A stretch of DNA of 64,000 nucleotides. It comes from Rhodocyclaceae bacterium (GTDB lineage Bacteria; Pseudomonadota; Gammaproteobacteria; Burkholderiales; Rhodocyclaceae). The notes below the pieces were generated by a model. It saw only the letters and a list, made by a program, of their open reading frames with translations, was not told where the DNA came from and made no database searches. The stretch's first letter is position 1, and every line of letters starts with the position of its first letter. The stretch spans positions 124,001 through 188,000 of the forward strand of contig JAGTRP010000004.1 in NCBI GenBank assembly GCA_018261935.1, written 5' to 3'. This document shows positions 9,201 through 17,672 of the stretch, one piece after another. Position numbers and translations under genes: made by a program.

Positions 9201-11610
9201 CTTGCTCCGCCTGGCCTGCAGTTTTCCGGCCTCCAGCGAGCAACGCCTGCTGACGGTCAGCACCCTGCTGATCGGCACCGGGGCCGGCGGGATTCCGGTC
9301 AAGGATTGCGTCACCAGCCTCATCGAAGCCGCCAACCGGGTCAATGCCCTGCTGGCCGACCGGCAGAGCAGTCTGGCCCGTTTTACGGAACTGGAGTTCC
9401 TCGAAATCTACGAGGACCGTGCCCTGCAGGCGCTACGGGTGATCCGGGACCTCTCCCTCGATCCGGGTTGCGACCCCATGGATTTCGACTGCCAGCTGCG
9501 CACCGGCCAGGGCGGACGCACCCGTGCCAGTTTCGAGGAAGCACCCGGCTGGTGGCGCCGCATCAAGATCGAGGCCACCGAGGACGATGCCCTCAGGTTT
9601 TCGGTTCTCACCGATCTCGCCCGGGCCGAGGAAACCATCCTGCCCACCCAGATCGCCCTGGTGGATGGCATTGTCCGCTCCGCCATCGGCAGTCCCAGCG
9701 TCAGCCCCAAGGACTTGCGCGCCCTCTTCGAATTGATGGTGCCCAACCTGCTCAAGGCCCGGGCCGGGGACCGCGGCAATCTGCAACTGGTGGTGGATGA
9801 AGCCGCCGCCTATCCCTGGGAGATGATGTACGGCGGCGACGGCAAGGAGCTGCGCCCGCTGGGGCTCCAGGCCGGTCTGCTGCGGCAGCTTTCCTCGGCG
9901 GCGTTTCGCGAGACCGCCCGCCGCAGCCAATCCGGTCGCGCCCTGGTCGTCGGGGTGCCGCAGCCGGGCGGCGCTTTCCCGCCCTTGCCCGGCGTCGACA
10001 GCGAAACCGCATCGACCCGCCACGCCCTGGAGCAGGGCAACGGAACCGGCATGGAGGTCCGGCGGCCTGACACCCCCGCTCCCAAGGATGTAATCTCGGC
10101 CTTGTTCGATGGCGAATACCGGGTACTGCACCTGGCCGGCCACGGCGTTTACAAGCACCCCCTCCGCTACCGCGTCGGCTGCGACGAGCGGGTGCGCCAC
10201 GTGTCCGGCATGGTGCTGGCCGCCGAAAAGACGAGCCCCGACGGAACCGAGAAGCTTGTATTGCTGACACCGGGTGAAGTGCACCAGATGAGTTCCGTTC
10301 CGGAGCTGGTGTTCATCAACTGCTGCCATCTCGGGGCCATCGAACCCGGCACCTCCCAAGACCTGAGCCGGCACAGTACCCTGGCTGCCAACCTGGCCAC
10401 CGAGTTCATCCGCATCGGCGTGCGGGCGGTGGTCGCCGCCGGCTGGGCCGTGGATGATGCTGCCGCCGCCTGCTTCGCCGAAAGTTTCTATGGCGCCATG
10501 ATCCGCGGCAGCACCTTCGGGGATGCGGTGCGCCGGGCCCGGGAAGCGGCCTACGACCTCAACCCGGGCAGCACCACCTGGGCCGCCTACCAGTGCTACG
10601 GCGACCCGGCCTACCGCTTCCGCGAAGACGGCGAGGCCACCCCGCCCGTAGTCTTTGTGTCTCCCTCCGAAGCCCTGTGCGAACTCCGGGCCATTCGCGA
10701 CGCCTCCGATGCCGAACTGGCGACGGGCCGGGGCCTCAGTCCAATGGACCGCCTCGACCAGATCACCCGCAACCTGCGCCACGAATGGCTCAAGAGAGGC
10801 GACCTGCGCGCCGCCCTGGGCGCTGCCTACGCCGAATTGGGCAACTTCCGGCAGGCCCTCGTCCACTATGGGGAAGCCGCCCGGTGCGATGACGGCGGCT
10901 GTACGCTCCACGACCTGGACCAAATGACCAATTTGGAGATTCGGCTGGCCGCGAGAGACGCCAGGAAAGCCCGGGCAGCGGGACTGCCGGAATCGGAAAC
11001 TCAAGGGAGGATCAGGGCAGCAAAGAAGCAGATCGAGCGGGGCTTGAGCCAATTGAAACGACGCGCCAGAGACTACGGCGAGGCGCCGGAGCGGTGCTCC
11101 CTGTTGGGCAGCGGCTACAAGCGCCTGCTGACGGTGGATAACCAGGCCAACGGCGCCCGCCAGGAAATGGCCGACTGGTATCGAAAAGCAGCTCGCCTTG
11201 ACGGCGAACTGGATCCCTGCGCGGCAATCAACTGGGTCGGCGCCGTTCTGCTGGCGCATGTGCCCGGCACCATCCCCCCCACCGAGGCCAGCCAGCTCGA
11301 CAAGGCGCTGGCGGCCATCCGGGAAAAAGCCCGAGCCTTGTACCGAGCCGACCCGGGCTTCTGGAACGGCGTCCATGAAATCGATTGCGACCTCCTGCAA
11401 GCCTTGCTTGACGGTCCGTCGGCGACCACCGAAGGCAAAGGCAAGGAATTGGCACAACGCTACATTGACCTGGACAACAGACACGGGGGCCGGCGCAAGT
11501 TCGATTCAGTCACCAGCCATATCGAGTTCCTGCGGGAGCATCTCTTGCCGGGAGACGGCACCCAAGCCATTCAGGACTTTCTGGACGTCTTGCTCCACGC
11601 CATTGGCTAA
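6235..11610 (+). CDS. Giant CHAT-protease protein with two alpha/beta-hydrolase modules, M17-N-like module and TPR-like C-terminus
   Basis: 1791 residues from the ATG at 6235 (AAGGA eight bases upstream); an in-frame ATG at 6178 would add 19. Visible modules: (1) alpha/beta-hydrolase, residues about 160-430, with LVLIHGT (His169) and the elbow SHSRGG (Ser236); (2) LCAT/lipase-like hydrolase, about 510-860, with LVLMPGIMGSELN and AHSMGG (Ser624); (3) residues about 930-1130, where VVAGHYQGDTI and LGGAL recall the N-domain of leucyl aminopeptidases; (4) CHAT caspase-like domain, about 1230-1480, with the catalytic pair in HLAGHG (His1303) and INCCHLG (Cys1364, possibly 1363); (5) helical TPR-like repeats from about 1515. 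No signal peptide, so cytoplasmic. CHAT proteases act in regulated proteolysis and several phage-defence systems. Substrate and trigger here are unknown. Confidence 0.85.
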   Translation: MSQQTLLIHGQKKETAQPPLPDYLQGKVSVTEFTLNRTRDAGAPLPVEARADDVLELQLQGGQRVWMTVADYRQALAKGELAGLAEKKELEVVPTLESRGATRGLVKWVVVGLRLIGLDLPGKCAGLIASRIDDKKQLGLFGCPLSGDAPQLTNVPVPRTDEPLLVLIHGTLSSTAGGFGELWKTRKESLQRLSRFYGDRSFALEHKTLTETPIDNALQLAEALPANARLHLVSHSRGGLVGELLCRGSRLDGNGQPADPFEDIDFNLLKDDASQLGKLKRLNDVLKEKRFRVERFVRVACPARGTSLASDRPERLLSLLVTPFMADSSPLDLSFLGLGEDVVWLISTIVKERTNPEAIPGVAAQRPDSPLVSLLNRATVKVDTDLRVIGSDYRSDGILMPLADGASEALFGGENDLVVNTPSMYGGAERAGKAWYYLAKEPGTWHCNYFGRQETTGMLVDGLLNNDAALSAFKDLTQAPDRNAYIARGAAADMGLPERELLTLRPPRAEGSKPLLVLMPGIMGSELNLGQFRAWVDVPLLLAGKFSSFSLDNGAKNITPKALMDMSYGPIFDYLSQTHEVLPFPYDWRQSFDQEGKRLADYLAQQVLPAALKNKRPVRILAHSMGGLLVRRAIAFSEDAADPAQQWWERLKSLPTSRFVMSGTPNRGSWLLPYVLAGRENLVKTLAGADLAHSLEETLETIATFDGFLEMMPDEAGVDYFDPATWQTLHSWDGSGPNWPLPLDKRLSRCRQVRERIDQVTFDGNFMAYIAGHARVTPTQPRQGEGPRLEFTCTADGDGRVPWSLGVPEGCQPYYIEAIHGDLLNTRKAFPGILDLLAMGETKLLPRQAPAPLEACPASMPRGFLPYHPDEAMLVRAGVGASLMPARDERVSGLPRLKVSVCHGDLRAARHPVVAGHYQGDTIVSAEAMLDRRLGGALTRNLRLGIYPGRIDTAEVFAKPESGPVGVVIGLDEVGSLTAARLGHAFGTGLLRLACSFPASSEQRLLTVSTLLIGTGAGGIPVKDCVTSLIEAANRVNALLADRQSSLARFTELEFLEIYEDRALQALRVIRDLSLDPGCDPMDFDCQLRTGQGGRTRASFEEAPGWWRRIKIEATEDDALRFSVLTDLARAEETILPTQIALVDGIVRSAIGSPSVSPKDLRALFELMVPNLLKARAGDRGNLQLVVDEAAAYPWEMMYGGDGKELRPLGLQAGLLRQLSSAAFRETARRSQSGRALVVGVPQPGGAFPPLPGVDSETASTRHALEQGNGTGMEVRRPDTPAPKDVISALFDGEYRVLHLAGHGVYKHPLRYRVGCDERVRHVSGMVLAAEKTSPDGTEKLVLLTPGEVHQMSSVPELVFINCCHLGAIEPGTSQDLSRHSTLAANLATEFIRIGVRAVVAAGWAVDDAAAACFAESFYGAMIRGSTFGDAVRRAREAAYDLNPGSTTWAAYQCYGDPAYRFREDGEATPPVVFVSPSEALCELRAIRDASDAELATGRGLSPMDRLDQITRNLRHEWLKRGDLRAALGAAYAELGNFRQALVHYGEAARCDDGGCTLHDLDQMTNLEIRLAARDARKARAAGLPESETQGRIRAAKKQIERGLSQLKRRARDYGEAPERCSLLGSGYKRLLTVDNQANGARQEMADWYRKAARLDGELDPCAAINWVGAVLLAHVPGTIPPTEASQLDKALAAIREKARALYRADPGFWNGVHEIDCDLLQALLDGPSATTEGKGKELAQRYIDLDNRHGGRRKFDSVTSHIEFLREHLLPGDGTQAIQDFLDVLLHAIG

Positions 11611-11707
11611 GGGGCGAGGAGCTTGATTCCTGGCTTTCGATCAGGGCAGATTGCCGGAAGCGCAGGAGCCGGCGACGACGGGAAGGCACACCGCTCCACG
11701 ACGTGCC

Positions 11708-12343
11708 TCAGGCGGCGGTCGCTCCTGCCTTCGCCCCGGCATCGGCAGCCGGAGCCAGCTTGCTGGCCAGGAAGTCGTCGTAGCCTTTGGTGACCAACTC
11801 GTAGGTCTTCATGACGCCGCTCTCGATGTCGCCGTTGAACACTTTCAGGCCCTGGAGGATGTCCTTCGCTTCGTTGAAGCCTTTTTCAAAACCGCCGCGA
11901 ATCAGGTCGACGAAATCTTTGGCCAGCTTGCCAGGGTCTTCGCCTGGGTGCTGGGCGGCGTAGGTGTCGAAGAAGCCGGTCGATAGCGAAACGATGCGCC
12001 CGGCCGTCGCTTCCGGCGAATTATCCTCGCTCATCTTGCCCTGGATGGCGTCCAGCCCGAGTTCCGGGGCCAGCAGTTCATTGATGCGATCGATGGCGCT
12101 GCGGAACAGCAGGGCCTGGGACTGATCGCCGGCCTGGATCGAAACCTCGGCGGAGGCCTGCAGGATTTGGACATTCAACTCGTTCTTGGCCCTCGCCGCA
12201 CTGGGCAAGGTTCCAGCGACCCGTTCCTGGCCGGTGACGGCCGCTACCTTCTCGTGGCCGCCCCGCACGGCCTGCGGCGCGTATTGGGACTGTAAAGATG
12301 CGGTCCTGGGATCAAGCAGGATGCTGATCGATGTGCTTCCCAT
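11708..12343 (-). CDS. DUF5610 domain-containing protein
   Basis: A 211-residue, mostly helical, soluble protein with no signal peptide or membrane helix. The conserved DUF5610 region lies at about residues 100-195, with FFDTYAAQHPGED, IRGGFEKGF and a closing ETYEL-like helix (KTYELVTKGYDDF). A strong GGGAGG ribosome binding site lies five bases from the ATG. The first 60 residues are low-complexity and probably disordered, and the C-terminus is an alanine-rich tail. It converges on the CHAT gene with 97 bases between stops. The family has no known function; members are often found in flagellated or predatory-lifestyle proteobacteria, but nothing here confirms a role. Confidence 0.75.
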   Translation of the reverse strand: MGSTSISILLDPRTASLQSQYAPQAVRGGHEKVAAVTGQERVAGTLPSAARAKNELNVQILQASAEVSIQAGDQSQALLFRSAIDRINELLAPELGLDAIQGKMSEDNSPEATAGRIVSLSTGFFDTYAAQHPGEDPGKLAKDFVDLIRGGFEKGFNEAKDILQGLKVFNGDIESGVMKTYELVTKGYDDFLASKLAPAADAGAKAGATAA

Positions 12344-12438
12344 GGCGACCTCCCTTCCTGGCGCCGCCCCATCCTGTCCCAGCGTCGAACGGGATGGAGC
12401 CGTCGCCTCCCGCTGGTTAATCCTTCTCTACTTCCAGT

Positions 12439-12825
12439 CTAGGCGATGCCGGCAGGAAGGCCAGGCTCATCGATGAGCTCGGTATCCCCGTGATCGTAGG
12501 CGGGGGAGCAGCAACACAGCAGCTTCAGGGAGTCGGCCCCCAGGGCTTCGATGCAGTGGGGCGTGCCCGGGGGAATGCAGACCGTATCGCCGGCCTGGAC
12601 GAGAAAGCGTTCATCCCCCCGGGTCATCCATCCCGCGCCGGCCGTGATGTGATAGAGCTCCTCGGTCACAAGATGGCGATGCAGCAGGGTCCGGGTGCCC
12701 GGGGGAACCGTCGCCTCGGCCAGGCTCTGGGCCCGGTTGCCGTGGACAGCCGGATGCATGAGTTCCCGGATCTCGGAACCGTCCTTGGTGATGTAGGGTT
12801 CGACGTCGGCGTAGGCCTGTTTCAT
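12439..12825 (-). CDS. Single-domain cupin protein
   Basis: 128 residues forming one cupin barrel. Motif 1 is LLHRHLVTEELYH with His49, His51 and the glutamate about four residues on as predicted metal ligands. Motif 2 contains PPGTPHCIEA with the third histidine. After it comes an unusual CCC run and a YDHGDTEL segment, seen in mannose-6-phosphate isomerase-like cupins of unknown substrate. It follows the EF-G paralogue gene but is separated from it by a good intrinsic terminator, so it probably has its own promoter. Exact activity cannot be assigned. Confidence 0.75.
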   Translation of the reverse strand: MKQAYADVEPYITKDGSEIRELMHPAVHGNRAQSLAEATVPPGTRTLLHRHLVTEELYHITAGAGWMTRGDERFLVQAGDTVCIPPGTPHCIEALGADSLKLLCCCSPAYDHGDTELIDEPGLPAGIA

Positions 12826-12865
12826 GGGCTAATTGAATCGGATGGGCGCTTCGGCACCCGGCTGC

Positions 12866-12892
12866 AAAAAACAAGGCCGGGACACCCCGGCC
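12866..12892 (-). terminator. Intrinsic terminator of the EF-G-like gene
   Basis: On the minus strand a seven-pair GGCCGGG/CCCGGCC stem with a four-base loop is followed by TTGTTTTTT. It lies about 26 bases after the stop codon of the EF-G paralogue. Confidence 0.85.
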
Positions 12893-12917
12893 TCGATTCC
12901 CCGGCCTCAGTCCGAAG

Positions 12918-14966
12918 TCACTCTTCCTCTTCCTTCAGCTGGAACTTGGAAGCCATCTGCTGCTGGAGCTGCGGCGGCACGGCGGCGTAGTGGCTGAAAT
13001 CGATGGTGTAGCTGCCCTGGCCGCCGGTGAGGGATTTGAGCCGCGACTGGTACTCGTTCAGCTCGGCCAGGGGCACTTGGCCGTTGATGGCCGCCATGCC
13101 ATGACCGCGGCCATCGGTGCCGGTGATCTGGCCCCGGCGCCCGGAAAGGTCGCCGGTGAGGTCGCCGATGGCCCCTTCCGGCGCCACGATCTCGATATTG
13201 ACGATGGGCTCCAGGAGAATGGGCCGGGCGGCCCGGATGGCCTCGATCACGGCTTTGCGCCCGGCGGTGACGAAGGCCACTTCCTTGCCGTCCACCGGGT
13301 GGGTCTTGCCGTCATAGACGGTGACCTTCAGGTCCTCCACCGGGTAGCCGGCCACCACCCCGTCTTCCAGGGCCTGGCGCACGCCCTTCTCCACTGCCGG
13401 CATGAAGACGCCGGGAATGACGCCGCCCTTCACCGCATCCACGAACTGGAAGCCCTCGCCCCGCTGCCGGGGCTCGATACGCAGGTAAACCTCGCCGAAC
13501 TGGCCGGCGCCGCCGCTCTGCTTCTTGTGGCGGTGGTGCCCTTCGGCCGGCACGGTGACGGTTTCGCGATAGGGAATGAGGGGCGGCTTGGTGTCCACTT
13601 CCAGCTTGTACTGGCCGGCCATCTTGGCCAGCTTGGACTTGAGGTGGATTTCCCCGAGGCCGCGGATGACCGTCTCGTTGCTGTGGGGATGGCGCTCGAC
13701 CGTGAAGGTCGGGTCTTCCAGGGAGAGCTTGTTGAGGATGTCGAAGAGGCGTTGCTCGTCGCCCTTCTTCCGTGTCTCCACCGCCAGGCCGGCCATGGGC
13801 CGGGGGAATTCGAGGGGCTTGAGGTAGATGTGGTCCTCGTCGTGGGAATCGTGGAGCACGCAATCGAACTCGATTTCCTCCACCTTGGCCACGGCGCCGA
13901 TGTCTCCGGGCACCAGCTCATCCACCTCCACATAATCCTTGCCCTGGGTCAGGAACAGGTGGCCGGCCTTGAAGGGGCGCTTGCCGCTGCCGACGAAGAG
14001 CTGGCTGTCCTTCTTCATCGTGCCCTGATGGACCCGGAAAACCCCCACCTTGCCCATGTAGGGATCGGCCACCACCTTGAAAACGTGGGCGAGGACATGT
14101 TTTCCCGGGTCCGGTTCGGCATGGAAGGCTTCGCCGCCACCGGGCTCGCCCTTGTAGAAGGGCGGCGGATTGCCCTCGAGGGGGCTCGGCGCCAAAGTTG
14201 CCAGCGCGTGGAGCAATTCCGGGATGCCGGCGCCGGTCTTGGCGGAAACAAACAGGATCGGGATCAAATGGCCTTCCCGCAGGGCCTTCTCGAAGGGAGC
14301 ATGGAGGTCGCCGGGAGCCGGGTCGGTGCCTTCATCCAGGTAGCGGGCCAGCAGGTCCTCGTCCTCCTCGACGATCTGGTCGATGAGGGCGCGGTGTGCG
14401 ACGGCGGCCGAGTCGAAGTCGGTTTCTCCCGAGTCGTGCTCCAGGACTTCCACCACGTCGTGGGCGCCGTGGGCCGGCAGATCGAGGACCATGCATTGAT
14501 TGCCGAAACGGGTGCGGATGTCGGCCACCAGGCCCGGCAGGTCCAGATTGTCGGCGTCGATCTTGTTGACCACGATCATCCGGCAGAGCTGGCGATCCCC
14601 GGCCCAGCGCATCATGCGCTCGGTCATCAGCTCGATGCCGGTCTGGGCATTCACCACCACCAGGGCGGTATCCACCCCGGCCAGGGCGGCGATGGCCTGG
14701 CCGGCGAAATCCGGGTAGCCCGGAGTATCGATGAGGTGGATGTGATGATTCTCGGCGGCGAAATTGACCAGGCTGGAATTCAGGGAGTGGCCGGCCTCCT
14801 TTTCCTGGGGATCGAAGTCGCAGACGGCGCTGCCCTTCTCGACGCTGCCCTTGCCCTGGATCGCGCCGGTGGCGAACAGCAAGGCCTCGGCCAGACTGGT
14901 CTTGCCGGCGGCGCCATGGCCGACAAGTGCAACGGAACGAATGTCCTCGGTGGTGTATTTCGGCAT
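12918..14966 (-). CDS. Elongation factor G-like GTPase (second-class EF-G paralogue)
   Basis: 682 residues with all five EF-G-type domains. The G domain has P-loop GHGAAGKTS (residues 16-24), switch II DTPGYPDF and NKID. Domain II starts near residue 290, and the domain IV/V region contains QSGGAGQFGEVYLRIEP and GRRGQITGTDGRG. It is shorter than canonical EF-G (about 700) and diverges in switch I, as in the FusA2/EF-G-like family found beside the main EF-G in many bacteria. Its precise role in translation is uncertain. A proline/glycine-rich loop (NPPPFYKGEPGGG, about residues 264-276) lies between the G domain and domain II. RBS GGGGAGA. The C-terminus ends in four glutamates. Confidence 0.88.
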   Translation of the reverse strand: MPKYTTEDIRSVALVGHGAAGKTSLAEALLFATGAIQGKGSVEKGSAVCDFDPQEKEAGHSLNSSLVNFAAENHHIHLIDTPGYPDFAGQAIAALAGVDTALVVVNAQTGIELMTERMMRWAGDRQLCRMIVVNKIDADNLDLPGLVADIRTRFGNQCMVLDLPAHGAHDVVEVLEHDSGETDFDSAAVAHRALIDQIVEEDEDLLARYLDEGTDPAPGDLHAPFEKALREGHLIPILFVSAKTGAGIPELLHALATLAPSPLEGNPPPFYKGEPGGGEAFHAEPDPGKHVLAHVFKVVADPYMGKVGVFRVHQGTMKKDSQLFVGSGKRPFKAGHLFLTQGKDYVEVDELVPGDIGAVAKVEEIEFDCVLHDSHDEDHIYLKPLEFPRPMAGLAVETRKKGDEQRLFDILNKLSLEDPTFTVERHPHSNETVIRGLGEIHLKSKLAKMAGQYKLEVDTKPPLIPYRETVTVPAEGHHRHKKQSGGAGQFGEVYLRIEPRQRGEGFQFVDAVKGGVIPGVFMPAVEKGVRQALEDGVVAGYPVEDLKVTVYDGKTHPVDGKEVAFVTAGRKAVIEAIRAARPILLEPIVNIEIVAPEGAIGDLTGDLSGRRGQITGTDGRGHGMAAINGQVPLAELNEYQSRLKSLTGGQGSYTIDFSHYAAVPPQLQQQMASKFQLKEEEE

Positions 14967-15000
14967 GACTTTCTCCCCCGCTTAGGTTTGAACGGTGAAA

Positions 15001-15420
15001 CTACTTTACATTGGCAACAACCCTCTCGGCGAACATGGGTCCGGCCCCATAAAGCCCGCCCACGGCCAGGGCCAGCAGCAGCAGTCCGCCCCCCAATTGC
15101 TTGGCGGTCTTCTCGTTGCCCTGCCAGTGGGTGGCGAAAAAGCGGATGAGGGCCCCCCCATGCAGGACCAGCGCCGGGATGGCCAGCCAGCGGGCCAGGG
15201 TGGCGGGGGCCATGACTTCGGCAAAGGGCGTCAGGATGAAGGCGATGGCGACGGGCACGGCGACGATGGCTGACGGAATGACGAGAACCGCCCACAGCCA
15301 GTTGCGGCCCCCAGCAACGCTGGCGGGCAACGCGTTGATGTAGCCGACCAGGACGAGGGAAAAGCCGGCAGCCGCCGCCAGGGCGATGACTGCGACGAAG
15401 AGGGTGAACCAGATATCCAT
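15001..15420 (-). CDS. Small four-helix membrane protein downstream of glmU
   Basis: 139 residues with four predicted membrane helices (about 5-27, 40-65, 75-95 and 108-128). No family motif is recognised. Its ATG overlaps the glmU stop in a TAATG junction, so it is translationally coupled to GlmU. Charged residues lie in the loop between helices three and four (HWQGNEKTAKQ), placing that loop probably in the cytoplasm. An envelope role is suggested only by the coupling to the UDP-GlcNAc-forming enzyme. Confidence 0.65.
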   Translation of the reverse strand: MDIWFTLFVAVIALAAAAGFSLVLVGYINALPASVAGGRNWLWAVLVIPSAIVAVPVAIAFILTPFAEVMAPATLARWLAIPALVLHGGALIRFFATHWQGNEKTAKQLGGGLLLLALAVGGLYGAGPMFAERVVANVK

Positions 15421-16778
15421 TACTTCTTTGCCTTTCGAGGCCGTTGCCAGCCGGTGATGGTGGTTTGGCGGGCGCGGGAAACCGTCAGGGCTTCGGGCGG
15501 CGCATCCTTGGTGAGGGTGGTGCCGGCCCCCAGGGTGGCGCCGCGGCCCACGGTCACCGGCGCCACCAGCTGAGTGTCGGAGCCGATGAAGACGTCGTCC
15601 TCGATAATGGTTTTGTGCTTGTTTGCCCCGTCGTAGTTGCAGGTAATGGTACCGGCCCCCACATTGACCCGCTGGCCGATGACGGCATCCCCCACGTAGG
15701 CGAGGTGATTGGCCTTGGACTGCGCCGCGATCTTGCTGTTCTTGACCTCGACGAAGTTGCCGATATGGACCTCCGGGCCCAGCTCGGTGCCGGGACGCAG
15801 GCGGGCATAGGGTCCGATCACGGCATCCGGCCCCACCACGGCATCCTCCAGATGGCAGAAAGCCGCCAGGCGGGCACCGGCGGCGATCGTGACGTTCTTC
15901 AGGACGCAGTAGGGACCGATGTCCACCGCTTCCGCCAGTTCAACCCGGCCCTCGAAGACGCAGCCCACGTCGATGGCCACATCCCGGCCACAGACGAGTT
16001 CGCCGCGCACGTCGATGCGGGCGGGGTCTGAAAGGCGCACCCCCTGGGTCAGCAGGCTATCGGCCAGGTGGCGCTGGTGGATTCTTTCCAGTTCGGCCAG
16101 CTGAACCTTGCTATTGACCCCGAGCACTTCCCATTCCCCCTCGGGCTGGGCGGTGCGAACAGGCAGACCGGCGGCCACGGCCAGGGCCACGATGTCGGTG
16201 AGGTAGTACTCGCCCTGGGCATTCTGGTTGGACAGGCGACCCAGCCAATCCTCCAACCGGGCTGAGGGAATGGCCATGATGCCGGTGTTGACCTCGCGGA
16301 TGGCCTTCTCCTCCGGCTTCGCGTCCTTTTCCTCGACGATGCGCAGGACGTTGCCGGCGGCGTCCCGCACGATGCGGCCGTAGCCGGTGGGGTCGGCGAG
16401 TTCCACGGTGAGAATGGCGAGCCCATCCCGGCCCGCCTGCAGCAGGCGCTTCAGGGTGGCGGCCCGGGTCAGGGGGACGTCGCCGTAGAGAACCAGGGTC
16501 TGGCCCTCCAGGGAGAGTTCCGGCAGGGCCTGCATGACGGCATGGCCGGTGCCCAGTTGGGGTTCCTGTCTGGCCCAGGCGATGTCGGTGGCGGAAAGGC
16601 TCTCCCGGACCGCGTCCCCGCCGTGGCCGTAGACCACGACGACCTTGTCGGGAGAAAGCTCCCGGGCGGTATCGATGACGTGCTGGGCCAGGGCCTTGCC
16701 GGCGATGGGGTGCAGCACCTTGGGCAGATTGGAGTGCATGCGCTTGCCCTGCCCGGCAGCGAGAATAACGACGTTCAT
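15420..16778 (-). CDS. glmU: Bifunctional N-acetylglucosamine-1-phosphate uridyltransferase / glucosamine-1-phosphate acetyltransferase
   Basis: 452 residues, normal family length. The N-terminal pyrophosphorylase domain opens with [16 protein letters not shown], the nucleotide-sugar transferase signature. After about residue 245 the chain turns into hexapeptide repeats of a left-handed beta-helix, with the acetyltransferase motif [10 protein letters not shown]. GlmU makes UDP-GlcNAc, the precursor of peptidoglycan and lipopolysaccharide, in the cytoplasm as a trimer. It lies 45 bases after the YLATT-type gene and overlaps the small membrane protein gene. The usual partner glmS is not adjacent. 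Confidence 0.97.
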   Translation of the reverse strand: MNVVILAAGQGKRMHSNLPKVLHPIAGKALAQHVIDTARELSPDKVVVVYGHGGDAVRESLSATDIAWARQEPQLGTGHAVMQALPELSLEGQTLVLYGDVPLTRAATLKRLLQAGRDGLAILTVELADPTGYGRIVRDAAGNVLRIVEEKDAKPEEKAIREVNTGIMAIPSARLEDWLGRLSNQNAQGEYYLTDIVALAVAAGLPVRTAQPEGEWEVLGVNSKVQLAELERIHQRHLADSLLTQGVRLSDPARIDVRGELVCGRDVAIDVGCVFEGRVELAEAVDIGPYCVLKNVTIAAGARLAAFCHLEDAVVGPDAVIGPYARLRPGTELGPEVHIGNFVEVKNSKIAAQSKANHLAYVGDAVIGQRVNVGAGTITCNYDGANKHKTIIEDDVFIGSDTQLVAPVTVGRGATLGAGTTLTKDAPPEALTVSRARQTTITGWQRPRKAKK

Positions 16779-16823
16779 AGGCGATCTGATGGTTGGAGGC
16801 CCGCGGTTGGCGGGCTGTTATGG

Positions 16824-17558
16824 TCAGGCAGCTTGCTTTTCACCCTGCCCGGCGAGGATTTCGCCCAGCAACTGCTTGCCGCGGGGAGACACGAACCAGT
16901 GCAGGACATTCTTTTCATTGATGCGGGTTTCGATCACTCCCAGGTTCTTCATCACCGCCAGGCGCTGGCTGACGAGTTCCCGGGCCAGCCCCGTCTTGTC
17001 GCAGAGAGCCGCCAGGTTGCCATAGACGAAGCTCTCTTCGGATAGCGCGCGCAGCAATTCGACATCGTTGTAGCTGAGCGATTCCCGGGGTTCCGAGCGG
17101 GCTTCCGGCTTGCCAGATTCCTCCTTCTCGTCCCGGGAACGGGCCGCGCTTTCCGGCGCCTGCTGCCTGAGGTGCGCCATCTCCCCCTTCACCTGTTCGA
17201 TCTGGGACATCAGCCGGATGGCCACGTTTTCGAAAAGGCGGCGGGAGGCAACCACGTAAATGAGGCAGAAGCCCGCGAAAACGAAGAAATCCACCGGCTT
17301 GGTCCGGGCTCCTTCGAGCAGCGTACTGGCGATCATGTTGAGGAAAAGGGGCACGGTGAGCGCGGCGACGATCCCGAGGACGGAGTATTTGAACCAGTCC
17401 CGGCGCCCCGGCTCCCCGGTGCGGTCGGACAGGAAGAAGTTCGCTATTCCCCCCAGCGTGCCGGCACCGACCATGATGGCGAAAATGATGAGCATGTGCC
17501 CGTCGAAGGCGCCGCTGGGCGGCGTTACCTGAAGGGCCGCCTGCAATTCAGAAGCCAT
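16824..17558 (-). CDS. Membrane-anchored winged-helix protein with YLATT-like three-helix N-terminus
   Basis: 244 residues. Three N-terminal membrane helices (about 21-42, 58-80 and 88-106) contain [14 protein letters not shown] and a [10 protein letters not shown] segment, as in the YLATT (YEATS-like-associating three TM) family. A predicted coiled coil and a charged linker (about 110-165) lead to a C-terminal winged helix-turn-helix (about 168-235: [29 protein letters not shown]). This looks like a one-component membrane transcription regulator or sensor. The RBS AAGGAGAG is excellent, and a terminator separates it from gltD, so it begins its own transcript into glmU. YLATT proteins have been linked by comparative genomics to stress or conflict systems. 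Target unknown. Confidence 0.65.
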   Translation of the reverse strand: MASELQAALQVTPPSGAFDGHMLIIFAIMVGAGTLGGIANFFLSDRTGEPGRRDWFKYSVLGIVAALTVPLFLNMIASTLLEGARTKPVDFFVFAGFCLIYVVASRRLFENVAIRLMSQIEQVKGEMAHLRQQAPESAARSRDEKEESGKPEARSEPRESLSYNDVELLRALSEESFVYGNLAALCDKTGLARELVSQRLAVMKNLGVIETRINEKNVLHWFVSPRGKQLLGEILAGQGEKQAA

Positions 17559-17615
17559 GGTCTCTCCTTGGTGTCATACGGCGTATTTTCACATTAATGG
17601 CATGGGCTGTCTCGA

Positions 17616-17653
17616 AAAGAAAAACGCCCCGCGGCTTGAACCGGCGGGGCGTT
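17616..17653 (-). terminator. Intrinsic terminator of the gltBD operon
   Basis: A stem built from AACGCCCCGC at 17623 onward and GCGGGGCGTT ending at 17653, followed on the minus strand by a T-rich tract (TTTTTCTTTT). It lies about 20 bases past the gltD stop. Confidence 0.9.
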
Positions 17654-17672
17654 CTGCTGGCGGACAGGCGCT

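Noticed and set aside
9433-11484. A 683-codon frame antisense to the CHAT gene, and a similar 654-codon frame at 6208-8172
   Set aside because: Composition is that of a shadow frame; no motif, promoter or ribosome binding site. The sense strand has clear catalytic motifs.
14135-14178. Possible mobile-repeat insertion coding for the NPPPFYKGEPGGG loop in the EF-G paralogue
   Set aside because: The DNA resembles dispersed palindromic repeats, but proline/glycine-rich loops at this domain boundary may be native to EF-G-like proteins. Cannot be settled without an alignment.
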